The notes below the pieces were generated by a model. It had not been told where the DNA came from and made no database searches. It saw only the letters and a list, made by a program, of their open reading frames with translations. Below, one piece after another: positions 7,283 to 14,640 of a stretch of 15,034 nucleotides of DNA. The translations under genes were made by a program, and so were the position numbers. The stretch comes from JAAXTT01 sp964530215 (GTDB taxonomy: Bacteria; Bacillota; Desulfotomaculia; Desulfotomaculales; Desulfocucumaceae): the NCBI GenBank assembly GCA_964530215.1, contig CAZHAJ010000033.1, positions 1-15,034 on the forward strand. Direction: 5' to 3'. Numbering within the stretch: the first letter of the stretch is position 1; every line of letters starts with the position of its first letter.

Positions 7283-7789
7283 TCAAGTCCTGGGTTCGTT
7301 TAACATATATTCAAAAAGCATACTTAAGGCAGCGGCAACAGTGCTTTCTCTTACCATACTTCGATTACCGGAAAAATACATCTTCTCAACCTGTTCACCC
7401 CATGGTCCTATTATGGCCATAAATACTAATCCCACAGGCTTTTCCGCTGTCCCGCCATCGGGTCCTGCTATCCCTGTTATACTTACAGCAATATTGGTAT
7501 CCAGAAGCTCTTGTACTCCCGTAGCCATAGCACGGGCCACCTCTGAGCTAACCGCCCCATGGACGGCCAGAGCGTTATCAGAAACCCCTAACACTTTATA
7601 TTTTACCCTATCGTGGTACGATATTACTCCGCCTTTAAAATAGTTTGAACTTCCTGGTACATCTGTGATTTTGGCTGATAACATACCACCTGTACAGGAC
7701 TCCGCCAAAGATAAAGTTAATCCATTATTATTAAGGAATCTTCCGATTTTATATTCCAGGCTTTTGTTATCACTGTTCAGTACGATCAC
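7283..7789 (-). CDS. cinA: Stand-alone CinA C-terminal domain protein (nicotinamide-nucleotide amidase type)
   Basis: The 168 residues correspond only to the C-terminal PncC-like domain of CinA, which in related proteins deamidates nicotinamide mononucleotide to nicotinate mononucleotide. The signature is complete: LSLAESCTGGMLSAKITDVPGSS region (S31 as likely catalytic serine), FKGGVISYHDRVKYKVLGV, and SITGIAGPDGGTAEKPVGLV. The N-terminal MoaB-like half of full CinA (about 410 residues) is absent, and no remnant is visible upstream. The GTG at 7787-7789 is listed as start. It sits inside GGGGGTGATC, which looks like the Shine-Dalgarno itself, so initiation at the CTG three codons later (7778-7780) is possible. 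Position before recA is the standard cinA context. The promoter upstream carries a LexA-type box. Confidence 0.9.
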   Translation of the reverse strand: MIVLNSDNKSLEYKIGRFLNNNGLTLSLAESCTGGMLSAKITDVPGSSNYFKGGVISYHDRVKYKVLGVSDNALAVHGAVSSEVARAMATGVQELLDTNIAVSITGIAGPDGGTAEKPVGLVFMAIIGPWGEQVEKMYFSGNRSMVRESTVAAALSMLFEYMLNEPRT

Positions 7790-7837
7790 CCCCGGAAGTT
7801 GTTCCTAATAATAACACATTTTTCCCATAACAACTAT

Positions 7838-7866
7838 ATTATATAGCAAATAGCCTGATGGAACAA
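7838..7866 (-). promoter_or_regulatory. Sigma-A promoter for cinA-helicase-recA-recX
   Basis: On the minus strand, -35 TTGTTC (7861-7866), a 17-base spacer and a perfect -10 TATAAT (7838-7843). It follows the terminator at 7933-7973 and lies about 50 bases before cinA. The -35 element is inside the LexA-type box at 7861-7872. Confidence 0.75.
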
Positions 7867-7872
7867 GAGTTC
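7861..7872. promoter_or_regulatory. LexA-type SOS box overlapping the cinA promoter -35
   Basis: GAAC-AAGA-GTTC is a perfect inverted repeat with the half-sites and four-base spacing of the Firmicute LexA (DinR) operator core GAAC-N4-GTTC. The flanking bases (G and T) differ from the CGAAC-N4-GTTCG form of Bacillus. Its position over the -35 element would let a bound LexA block RNA polymerase. A 12-base match with a relevant position and relevant downstream genes is unlikely to be chance, but no binding evidence is available here. Confidence 0.65.
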
Positions 7873-7932
7873 TGCTCGATGGAAAGGCTTCAACATGTTG
7901 CAGGGGCTTAAAAGACGTATTACTTAGGCTCA

Positions 7933-7973
7933 TAAAAAATTAACTGTGACCTACATATCTATGTCGATCACAG
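7933..7973 (-). terminator. Intrinsic terminator after the FtsH-like protease gene
   Basis: Inverted repeat CTGTGA...ACAT / ATGT...TCACAG (7944-7973) with a short internal loop. On the minus strand it is followed by TTAATTTTTTATG. It separates the protease unit from the cinA-recA unit. Confidence 0.75.
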
Positions 7974-7985
7974 CTTGGCTTTACC

Positions 7986-8028
7986 GGCTCTCCATAAATG
8001 AGTTCTGCCCCAACGATTGACAGAGAGC
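7986..8028. repeat. Fourth copy of the CTCTC/GAGAG-ended repeat
   Basis: The copy runs GGCTCTCCATAAATGAG to GCCCCAACGATTGACAGAG and ends AGC, with a 6-bp terminal inverted repeat GCTCTC/GAGAGC. It matches the three copies at 61-235 in the same orientation, most strongly over CCCCAAnnATTGACAGAGAGC. It lies between the protease stop and its terminator, so it would be transcribed in the 3' untranslated region. Confidence 0.75.
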
Positions 8029-8080
8029 AATATAAACACCTTACAGTCCCTATAGACAATTATCCTTTCTTATATCGTTA

Positions 8081-9514
8081 CTATTGTGACATTATCTCCC
8101 TTAACTGCTTGCCAGTTATTTTTTCCTGCTCCAGCAACACTTCTACCACCGATAAAAGGTTTTCCTTCCTGCTTTTCAAGTAATAATTAACCCGGTCCTC
8201 CTGAATCTGCAAAATTTTCTTTTGAGTCCTGTATCTGAGATCTCTGGGCAACACCTCGGGATCCACTACTCCCAGTTCGGACATTCCCGTATTTATAATC
8301 TGGTCTGCTGTCCGGGTAGCTTGCAGATAATCATTGCCTGCCCCAGTGCTTCTTACCCCTAAAACCAGCTCTTCCGCCAGAGCACCTGCCAACATAATGG
8401 CTATCTGATCCTCCAGATGATCCCTGGTATGCAAATAAGTATCATCATCAGGTGTTTGACGCATGTATCCCAAAGCCTGTCCCCTGGGTGTTATTGTTAA
8501 TGTTGATACCGACCCCTGTCTAACATCTTCGCTGACAAAAGCATGTCCCACCTCATGTATAGCCACTCTCCTGAGTTCAGCCTCTGACGGCCTACGGTCC
8601 AATCGCTCTCCCATCATAACTTTGTCAATAGCCTCATGAAAATGGCAATGCCTAATCTCCTGGAGCTTTTCGCGCATAGCCAATATTGCTGCCTCATTGG
8701 TTAGGCTTTCCAGGTGAGCACCGCTAAAACCAAAGGTTTCTTTAGATAATGCCACCAGGTCAACATCTTCCGCCAATGGTTTGTTTCTGGTATGAATTTT
8801 TAGTATCTCCAACCTACCCTCTTTATCGGGCAAATCCACCTTAACCTGACGATCAAAACGTCCTGGTCTGATTAATGCGGGATCCAACATATCGACACGA
8901 TTAGTGGCAGCCACTAATAATACCCTCACTTGGTCATCCACTTTTATTCCATCCATCTGAACCAGTAGTTCATTGAGGGTTTGATCATATTCCATATGGC
9001 TGCTGTTTTGCCCTCTTTTGCCACCCAGTATCTCTATTTCATCAATAAAAACTATAGAATTGGTTTTACCCATTCGTTGGGACATTTCCCTTGCACCCTT
9101 AAAAAGCTTTCTTATCCTCTGGGCGCCTACACCGGCATACATTTCAATAAACTCTGAGCCTGATGCTGCCACAAAAGCTGCATCGGTAAAACCGGCAGCG
9201 GCTTTTGCCAGTAGTGTCTTACCAGTCCCCGGAGGTCCTGTTAATAATATGCCTCTAAGGGGTCTTATTCCCAGTGTCTTAATGGCACTGTTATTTTTTA
9301 TAAACTCCAAAGCTTCTTTAAGCTCATTTATTGCACTGGCTTGTCCCCCAATATCTTCAAAAACCACATCTTTCTTTACTGCCGGACAGCTTGTTCCGGA
9401 AAAATCCTTAGATATCAGACCTTTAGCCCTTGCCAAAAAGTAAATAGCTGTTCCGCCTGCCGCCATAAATATAAAAGGGTAAATGTCATAGCCGGCCAAG
9501 GCAAAAAAAATCAA
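8081..9514 (-). CDS. Compact FtsH-like membrane AAA+ zinc metalloprotease
   Basis: Predicted ATP-dependent membrane protease of the FtsH type. Numbered from TTG 9512-9514: Walker A GPPGTGKT (93-100), pore loop MYAGVGAQRIRKLF, Walker B IVFIDE (154-159), second region of homology AATNRVDMLDPALIRPGRF, then the M41 zinc site HEVGH (320-324) with a probable third ligand D395 in GNDYLQAT. All catalytic residues look intact. At 477 residues it is well short of classical FtsH (about 600-650) and lacks the extracytoplasmic domain between the two transmembrane helices. The listed TTG has no SD and cuts into the first hydrophobic helix. The frame continues upstream to CTG 9551-9553 or ATT 9554-9556, behind SD AAAGGAG (9563-9569) and overlapping the previous stop as CTGA. 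That start would add about 13 residues and complete a two-helix anchor. A separate full-length ftsH would be expected elsewhere. Confidence 0.88.
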   Translation of the reverse strand: MIFFALAGYDIYPFIFMAAGGTAIYFLARAKGLISKDFSGTSCPAVKKDVVFEDIGGQASAINELKEALEFIKNNSAIKTLGIRPLRGILLTGPPGTGKTLLAKAAAGFTDAAFVAASGSEFIEMYAGVGAQRIRKLFKGAREMSQRMGKTNSIVFIDEIEILGGKRGQNSSHMEYDQTLNELLVQMDGIKVDDQVRVLLVAATNRVDMLDPALIRPGRFDRQVKVDLPDKEGRLEILKIHTRNKPLAEDVDLVALSKETFGFSGAHLESLTNEAAILAMREKLQEIRHCHFHEAIDKVMMGERLDRRPSEAELRRVAIHEVGHAFVSEDVRQGSVSTLTITPRGQALGYMRQTPDDDTYLHTRDHLEDQIAIMLAGALAEELVLGVRSTGAGNDYLQATRTADQIINTGMSELGVVDPEVLPRDLRYRTQKKILQIQEDRVNYYLKSRKENLLSVVEVLLEQEKITGKQLREIMSQ

Positions 9515-9549
9515 CGCGGCTAAACCAAAACCCAGCCCTATTTCCTTTA

Positions 9550-10104
9550 TCAGAATGTCCCGCTCCTTTCAAGATCTTGCAACCCGCTTGCTGTTTTAAC
9601 CCGCGGGATAATTTCCTGAAAATAACTGTCTCCACGCTCAACTTGAATATAAAGATTATCTTGATCAATCCATACTGCTGCTTCAAATCCTTCTTTGGTC
9701 GCCAATTCAGCTATATATCTTTTCATGTCTAAATAGTTACCCCTGTCTATTGCCTCATACAAAGCCATTTTAATATCAGGATATATTTCATTAAAAACTT
9801 GCTCCCTCTGGCCCTGCAGTTCTATTTTAAATTCCTTTTTATCAAACAAGTTCAATAAGTCCTTGTTTAAACCACTGTAATCCTGCTGCAAATTTTTTGA
9901 TTTCGCCAGATTAACTTCTATCTCTAATACCGGTCCCTGGTCATTAATGCTGTGGGTTATTATATTGGCATTTTCCTCAAGAAGCTTAGCCAAGGGACGT
10001 TCATAGCTATATTGATTATATATTTTTTGTATGCCCCAAAAGGCTGCCAGTCCCAACGCAAAAGCTAAGATGACCACAGGGACCTTAATGCCATTCCACT
10101 GCAT
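9550..10104 (-). CDS. Membrane-anchored protein of unknown function, coupled to the FtsH-like protease gene
   Basis: I do not recognise this 184-residue protein. After a few polar residues it has one hydrophobic segment (VPVVILAFALGLAAFWGI, about residues 6-23), followed by YNQYSYERPLAKLLEEN and an otherwise soluble region of alternating charged and hydrophobic residues. The topology suggests a single N-terminal anchor with the rest outside the cytoplasm, though orientation is not certain. There is no lipobox, enzyme motif or cysteine pair. The start is ATG at 10102-10104; SD GAGGGGAAGG suits it better than the TTG two codons upstream. Its SD-like AAAGGAG near the 3' end and its TGA stop overlap the likely start region of the protease gene. 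That suggests joint expression and perhaps an accessory or substrate-handling role for the protease, which is inference only. Confidence 0.8.
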   Translation of the reverse strand: MQWNGIKVPVVILAFALGLAAFWGIQKIYNQYSYERPLAKLLEENANIITHSINDQGPVLEIEVNLAKSKNLQQDYSGLNKDLLNLFDKKEFKIELQGQREQVFNEIYPDIKMALYEAIDRGNYLDMKRYIAELATKEGFEAAVWIDQDNLYIQVERGDSYFQEIIPRVKTASGLQDLERSGTF

Positions 10105-10128
10105 TATCAACCTTCCCCTCGTTTAGTT

Positions 10129-10156
10129 AATCTATTAGCTAACATCCACTTGTCAA
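10129..10156 (-). promoter_or_regulatory. Candidate sigma-A promoter for the membrane protein and FtsH-like protease
   Basis: On the minus strand, a perfect -35 TTGACA (10151-10156), a 16-base spacer and -10 TAGATT (10129-10134, four of six matches). It would give a very short 5' leader before the SD GAGGGG of the next gene. Confidence 0.5.
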
Positions 10157-10190
10157 TTAATGCTTAGCAAGTTATCCTTTACAATGAGTA

Positions 10191-10199
10191 ATTATAACA
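10191..10199 (-). promoter_or_regulatory. Possible extended -10 promoter
   Basis: The minus strand reads TGTTATAAT, an extended -10 element with a perfect TATAAT, just past the pgsA hairpin and about 90 bases before the membrane-protein gene at 9550. No good -35 is visible. It may act with, or instead of, the promoter at 10129-10156. Confidence 0.35.
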
Positions 10200-10216
10200 T
10201 ATGTTAATCTAAATTA

Positions 10217-10246
10217 GGCAGGTAAAGGCTGTAAGCCCTACCTGCC
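10217..10246 (-). terminator. Strong hairpin after pgsA, probable terminator
   Basis: A perfect 8-bp arm GGCAGGTA/TACCTGCC encloses a second stem GGCT/AGCC. On the minus strand the hairpin starts 37 bases after the pgsA stop and is followed by TAATTTAGATTAA, which is T-rich but has no uninterrupted U-run. It is a probable but weaker terminator; RNA protection is an alternative role. Confidence 0.55.
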
Positions 10247-10282
10247 TTTCCTTGATTAAGCAATAAATAACTAATAACAAAG

Positions 10283-10819
10283 TCAGAAACCGTCTTTTTT
10301 AATTACAGACCAACTTCGATAAAAGTAATCCCAACCTGACCATAGCGTAAATATAACTGCCACCGCTACAGAGGAATAGACAAGTAAATGGGGCAGATCT
10401 TTTAAGAAGAATAATGCGACAATTGCAATAATTTGGGTCACAGTTTTAACTTTCCCCAGCTTACCTGCAGAAATGATCACACCATCCGAAACCGCCAGTG
10501 CCCTTAGTCCGGTAACGGCAAATTCACGTCCGATTATAATCAATGTCACCCATGAAGGAAGGCGGTGAAGCTCAGTCAAAACTATAAGGGCACTGGAAAC
10601 CAGCAACTTGTCAGCCAAGGGATCCATTATTTTTCCCAGATTAGTAATCTGCTTGCGTTTTCTGGCAAAGTAGCCATCCAGTCCGTCGGTACTCGCAGCC
10701 AGAATAAAGATTGCTGCAGCTATATAGTCCCCATATTGAATCCTTAGAGTTACCACTGCAACAAAAATAGGGATCAAAAAAATACGCACCAAAGTTAAAC
10801 GATTAGGAAGATTTATCAA
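10283..10819 (-). CDS. pgsA: CDP-diacylglycerol-glycerol-3-phosphate 3-phosphatidyltransferase
   Basis: Integral membrane enzyme that makes phosphatidylglycerophosphate from CDP-diacylglycerol and glycerol-3-phosphate, the committed step to phosphatidylglycerol and cardiolipin. The CDP-alcohol phosphotransferase signature is complete: DG-LDG-YF-AR, eight residues, G-KIM-D-PLA-D (roughly residues 45-72). The N-terminal NLPNRLTLVRIFLIP is typical of PgsA, and several hydrophobic helices follow in the 178 residues. The start is TTG at 10817-10819, with GGAG six bases upstream, inside rimO. The genes overlap by 17 bases in different frames, implying translational coupling. In Bacillus this gene also heads the pgsA-cinA-recA block; here an extra pair of genes lies between pgsA and cinA. 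Confidence 0.96.
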   Translation of the reverse strand: MINLPNRLTLVRIFLIPIFVAVVTLRIQYGDYIAAAIFILAASTDGLDGYFARKRKQITNLGKIMDPLADKLLVSSALIVLTELHRLPSWVTLIIIGREFAVTGLRALAVSDGVIISAGKLGKVKTVTQIIAIVALFFLKDLPHLLVYSSVAVAVIFTLWSGWDYFYRSWSVIKKDGF

Positions 10820-12140
10820 CTAATACTCCTCTTAATCCATAATCAAAGGCTCCGCTTATCTCAACATTTACAAAGTCACCCGCATTTAACTTGCAGGCTC
10901 TTGAAGAAAAGAGAACGTTGCCGTCTATTTCCGGAGCATCACCCTCGGTTCGGCCTATATAAAGGCTCCCTCGTCTGCTTTTCTTTCCGTCCACTAGGAC
11001 TAACAGATTGGAGCCAATTTTTTTCCGGTTACTGGCAAGAGATATCTTCCTTTGCAAAGCCATAATCTCACCGTATCTCCGCTCCTTAGTTTCATCAGAT
11101 ACCGTATCCGACATAAGTTCTGCGGCAGTTCCTTCTTCGGGGCTGTACTTAAAAACACCCATTCTGTCAAACCTGGTTTCTTCTATAAACTTATATAGCT
11201 CTTGATACTCAGACTCACCTTCACCGGGAAAGCCAACCATAAAAGTAGTTCGCAATGTCAGTCCGGGCATAGCTTCCCTCAATCGAAAGATTAACTTTTT
11301 AATATCTTCAGATGTGCCCCTGCGATTCATATTTGATAAAACGGAATTGTTAATGTGCTGCAAAGGAAGATCTACATATTTACAAATATTGCTTTCACGA
11401 GCCATCACATTTATCATCTCTTGATTAAACTCCGTGGGATAGCAGTACATCAATCTAATCCAAGGTGGCCCTATTGCCGCCAATCTTTTTAGAAGTTCCG
11501 AAAGCAACGGCTTGGAATATAAATCGACACCATATACCGTGGTATCTTGAGCCACTAAAATTATTTCCTGAACCCCTTTTTTTACAAGGGATATTACCTC
11601 CTTTTCCAGAACCTCTATTGGCCTGCTTCTATATCTACCCCTGATACCAGGAATAGCACAGTATGAACAACAGTTATTGCACCCCTCAGAAATTTTAACA
11701 TATGCCCAGTGGGAAGGTGTAGTTAAGAGCCTTGGGGTTTCAACACTATAATCATAATCAGGTCCCCCAGGCAGACAACTACCCTCCATAATACTTTTTA
11801 AAACTGATACAACCCTTCCTATATCTCCGGGAGTAAGGACACCGTCAATCTCAGGGATTTCTGCCAAAAGCTCATTACGATAGCGCTGCACCAAACATCC
11901 AGCCACCAGCAGAAATTTCAACTTTCCCTGTTTTTTAAGTTGTGCTGTCTCCAAAATTGCTTCTATAGCTTCCTCTTTAGCAGCCTCAATAAAACCACAG
12001 GTATTAATTAACATAACTTCCGCTTGTGCGGCTTCCGATGTAATTAAAAACCCTGCCTCAGAGATCAAACCCAGCATTATTTCAGTATCAACTAAGTTTT
12101 TTGAACATCCTAAACTGATTATGCCTACTTTTATACTCAT
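10803..12140 (-). CDS. rimO: Ribosomal protein S12 methylthiotransferase RimO
   Basis: Radical-SAM enzyme that adds a methylthio group to an aspartate of ribosomal protein S12, using two iron-sulfur clusters. Numbered from the first in-frame ATG (12147-12149), the N-terminal MTTase domain holds the three cluster cysteines (C15 in GCSKNLVD, C51 in NTCGF, C85 in AGCLVQRY). The radical-SAM CxxxCxxC motif is at C157, C161 and C164 (GCNNCCSYCAIPGIRGRYRSRP region), and a C-terminal TRAM domain follows. The CSKNLVDTE motif and overall length separate it from MiaB. The second ATG (12138-12140) is preferred because the purine-rich AGGATGG would serve as its SD and the protein then starts MSIKVGIISLGC, as in relatives. 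It has its own promoter, and its last codons contain the pgsA start. Confidence 0.95.
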   Translation of the reverse strand: MSIKVGIISLGCSKNLVDTEIMLGLISEAGFLITSEAAQAEVMLINTCGFIEAAKEEAIEAILETAQLKKQGKLKFLLVAGCLVQRYRNELLAEIPEIDGVLTPGDIGRVVSVLKSIMEGSCLPGGPDYDYSVETPRLLTTPSHWAYVKISEGCNNCCSYCAIPGIRGRYRSRPIEVLEKEVISLVKKGVQEIILVAQDTTVYGVDLYSKPLLSELLKRLAAIGPPWIRLMYCYPTEFNQEMINVMARESNICKYVDLPLQHINNSVLSNMNRRGTSEDIKKLIFRLREAMPGLTLRTTFMVGFPGEGESEYQELYKFIEETRFDRMGVFKYSPEEGTAAELMSDTVSDETKERRYGEIMALQRKISLASNRKKIGSNLLVLVDGKKSRRGSLYIGRTEGDAPEIDGNVLFSSRACKLNAGDFVNVEISGAFDYGLRGVLVDKSS

Positions 12141-12216
12141 CAAAGCCATCCTATCTGCAAATCAACCTTGGTAATTAAACATTGCTTTACAAAGTTATAT
12201 GGGTAAATTAATACTA

Positions 12217-12244
12217 ATTATATTATCACGTTCTGCCTAAACAA
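12217..12244 (-). promoter_or_regulatory. Sigma-A promoter for rimO-pgsA
   Basis: On the minus strand, -35 TTGTTT (12239-12244), a 16-base spacer and -10 TATAAT (12217-12222). It lies between the pnp terminators and rimO, about 75 bases before the rimO start, which fits a new transcription unit. Confidence 0.65.
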
Positions 12245-12304
12245 GAAAAGTATAAATTATTTATTTGGGCTTTTTAATGATTAAGCAAAGGACGGCTATA
12301 GCGT

Positions 12305-12339
12305 CCAAAAATCAAAAATACGGCTATTAAGCCGTATTT
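12305..12339 (-). terminator. Intrinsic terminator after pnp
   Basis: A perfect 10-bp inverted repeat (12316-12325 with 12330-12339, AAATACGGCT) with a four-base loop is followed on the minus strand by TTGATTTTTGG. A second hairpin (GGACG/CGTCC, 12290-12306) comes directly after it and may act as a backup. Confidence 0.8.
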
Positions 12340-12377
12340 AAACAATCACTTTGCATGTTAAATTACATTTATTTGCC

Positions 12378-14585
12378 CTAACCCCTGGGCATCCTAGGGC
12401 CTCTGTTTCCACGAAAATCATCTTCAACTTTGTTTGCAGGTAAATTTTCAGGCACCGGAATCGCTTCTTTGCGAGAGAGTTTAAGTCTACCCTGGTTATC
12501 ATAACCTATGGCCTTAACTAAAACCGTATCGCCTTCACTTACAACATCTTCAGTTTTAGCAACCCTTTGATGATCTAACTGCGAAATATGCACCAGCCCT
12601 TCTTTGCCGGGGAGTCCAAAAATGCCTGGAATAACCTCAACAAAAGCACCAAAGTCTGTAACTCTGGTTACTTTACCGTTATACAATTCTCCCACCTTGA
12701 CATCCTTGGTTATACCTTCGATTATAGCCTGAGCTTTCTCTCCCGCAGAAGGATCAACTGCCGCAATATATACTCTTCCGTCGTCTTCAATATCTATTTC
12801 AACACCGGTTTCTTCAACTATTTTCTTGATAATTTTGCCACCCGGCCCTATTACGTCTCTTATTTTATCAGGATCTATAGTAATATGGATGATTCGTGGT
12901 GCATAAGGTGACAGCTCTGTCCTGGGCTTGTCTATCTTAGCAGTCATTTTATCCAGTATGTGCATTCTTGCTTCATTTGCTTGGATTACTGCTCTCTCCA
13001 AAATATCATGGGTAACACCCTTTACCTTTATATCCATTTGTAAAGCAGTTATTCCGTTTTTACTGCCCGCAACTTTAAAGTCCATATCGCCCAAATGATC
13101 CTCAAGACCTTGGATATCCGTTAAAATAGCCGTTTCGCCATCTTCGACAATAAGACCCATGGCTGCCCCTGCTACCGGAGCTTTAATGGGAACCCCGGCA
13201 TCCATAAGGGCAAGACAGCTTCCACATATACTGCCCATGGAACTGGAGCCATTGGACTCAAGTACTTCTGATACTACCCTGATGGTGTATGGAAAAGCTT
13301 CTTCAGAAGGGATAATGGGCTCCAAAGCCTTTTCGGCTAGTGCTCCGTGCCCCACTTCCCGGCGTCCCGGAGAGCGCATAAATTTAGCTTCCCCAGTACT
13401 GTACGGAGGGAAATTATAGTGATGCATAAAACGCTTTGTCTCTTCCAATGTCAAATCATCTAATCTCTGCTCTTCCGAGATTGCCCCTAATGTAACTACC
13501 GAAAGCACCTGTGTCTGTCCCCTGGTAAAAAGTCCGGAGCCGTGGGTTCTAGGTAAAATTCCTATATCTGCGGATACCGATCTTACTTCATCAGTCTTAC
13601 GACCATCTATACGAATCTTATCTTTTAAAATCATTTGACGTAGAGATTTCTTTTCGGCAGAGTCTACAATCTCCCTTATTGATGCATCCTGCTCCGGGTA
13701 AGCTTCAGCAAATTGCAACAGGATTTCTTCCTTAACGGCTTCAAAGCGATCCTCCCTGGAAGACTTGTCCAACCTGTTTTCCAAACAGTACTTTGAAGCT
13801 GCCTCCATTTTTTCCATGGCAATCGGCATCACTGCTTCCTCAATCTCAACCGGAATCATATCAATTTCAGGATCAACCTTATCTTGTGCTAACCCGGCCG
13901 CAAGAGCTTCATTTCTGAATTCTTCTATAAAATGGGTAATTTCCTTTATTAGATCATGAGCTCCCTTGATACCTTCCAGTATTACTTCATGGGGTATTTC
14001 CTTAGCGCCTGCTTCCACCATCATTACAGCATCTGCGGTACCCGCTACCACTAGATGCAGGTCACTTTTTTCAGTCTGCTCCAAGTTTGGACTAAACACC
14101 AATTCTCCGTCAACTCTTGCTACCGCAACACCTCCAATGGGCCCGTAAAAAGGTATTTTACTAATATGTAGGGCAGCGGAAGCACCAATCATTGCAGCCA
14201 TCTGGGGTGCATGGTCTTGATCCACCGAAAGTACGGTAGCAATTACCTGCACCTCATTTCTAAAACCACTGGGGAAAAGCGGCCGAATAGGACGGTCTAT
14301 AAGTCTGGCGGCAAGGGTAGCCTTTTCACTGGGACGACCCTCCCTTTTAATAAATCCCCCCGGTATTTTACCCACAGCATATAATCTTTCTTCATACTCA
14401 ACGGTAAGTGGGAAAAAATCAATATCTTTTCTATTCTTTGACATGGTGGCCGTAACCAAAATAACAGTATCACCATATCGGACCAAGACAGCTCCGCTGG
14501 CTTGTTTCGCCAAGCGGCCCGTTTCCAAAACCATTTTCCTTCCTGCAATTTCCATTGTTTTTACCAATACAGTTCCCTCAAACAT
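12378..14585 (-). CDS. pnp: Polyribonucleotide nucleotidyltransferase (PNPase)
   Basis: Phosphorolytic 3'-5' exoribonuclease that degrades mRNA to nucleoside diphosphates; a trimeric cytoplasmic enzyme that partners RNase Y and DEAD-box helicases in Firmicutes. The protein has two RNase PH-like domains (the second carries GRREVGHGALAEKALEPI and SNGSSSMGSICG), then a KH domain with the GPGGKIIKKI loop and a C-terminal S1 domain (GKVTRVTDFGAFVEV, EGLVHISQL). The frame is open further upstream, but the SD GGAGG (14594-14598) lies inside that extension. The ATG at 14583-14585 eight bases later gives a typical MFEGTVL start and about 735 residues, normal for the family. The S1 domain has a few extra residues (IPGIFGLPGKEG) in the first loop. 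A terminator follows the stop. Confidence 0.97.
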   Translation of the reverse strand: MFEGTVLVKTMEIAGRKMVLETGRLAKQASGAVLVRYGDTVILVTATMSKNRKDIDFFPLTVEYEERLYAVGKIPGGFIKREGRPSEKATLAARLIDRPIRPLFPSGFRNEVQVIATVLSVDQDHAPQMAAMIGASAALHISKIPFYGPIGGVAVARVDGELVFSPNLEQTEKSDLHLVVAGTADAVMMVEAGAKEIPHEVILEGIKGAHDLIKEITHFIEEFRNEALAAGLAQDKVDPEIDMIPVEIEEAVMPIAMEKMEAASKYCLENRLDKSSREDRFEAVKEEILLQFAEAYPEQDASIREIVDSAEKKSLRQMILKDKIRIDGRKTDEVRSVSADIGILPRTHGSGLFTRGQTQVLSVVTLGAISEEQRLDDLTLEETKRFMHHYNFPPYSTGEAKFMRSPGRREVGHGALAEKALEPIIPSEEAFPYTIRVVSEVLESNGSSSMGSICGSCLALMDAGVPIKAPVAGAAMGLIVEDGETAILTDIQGLEDHLGDMDFKVAGSKNGITALQMDIKVKGVTHDILERAVIQANEARMHILDKMTAKIDKPRTELSPYAPRIIHITIDPDKIRDVIGPGGKIIKKIVEETGVEIDIEDDGRVYIAAVDPSAGEKAQAIIEGITKDVKVGELYNGKVTRVTDFGAFVEVIPGIFGLPGKEGLVHISQLDHQRVAKTEDVVSEGDTVLVKAIGYDNQGRLKLSRKEAIPVPENLPANKVEDDFRGNRGPRMPRG

Positions 14586-14640
14586 CTTGCGATCCTCCAA
14601 ATCCCATATCATCTATTCGATGGTATTCTATATATTTCAT
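14578..14640 (-). CDS. Possible 20-codon leader ORF overlapping the pnp start
   Basis: An ATG at 14638-14640 follows a good Shine-Dalgarno sequence (AGAAGGAAA, 14645-14653, seven-base spacing). It opens a 20-codon frame with a different phase from pnp, encoding MKYIEYHRIDDMGFGGSQDV. Its TGA (14578-14580) lies just inside pnp, so the two frames overlap by eight bases around the pnp ATG. The pnp SD sits inside this frame. Seen: SD, ATG, frame and overlap. Inferred: translation of the leader could couple to or modulate pnp translation. The peptide resembles nothing I recognise, and a frame this short could arise by chance. Confidence 0.35.
   Translation of the reverse strand: MKYIEYHRIDDMGFGGSQDV

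Noticed and set aside
9018..9443. Long plus-strand open frame of about 140 codons opposite the protease gene
   Set aside because: It lies wholly antisense to strongly conserved AAA+ motifs and its composition mirrors that gene. It is a shadow frame, as are the other plus-strand frames opposite recA, rny, pnp and the helicase.
12597..12660. Extra residues in the PNPase S1 domain as a functional insertion
   Set aside because: The addition is only about six residues in a variable loop, and it may be normal in this lineage.
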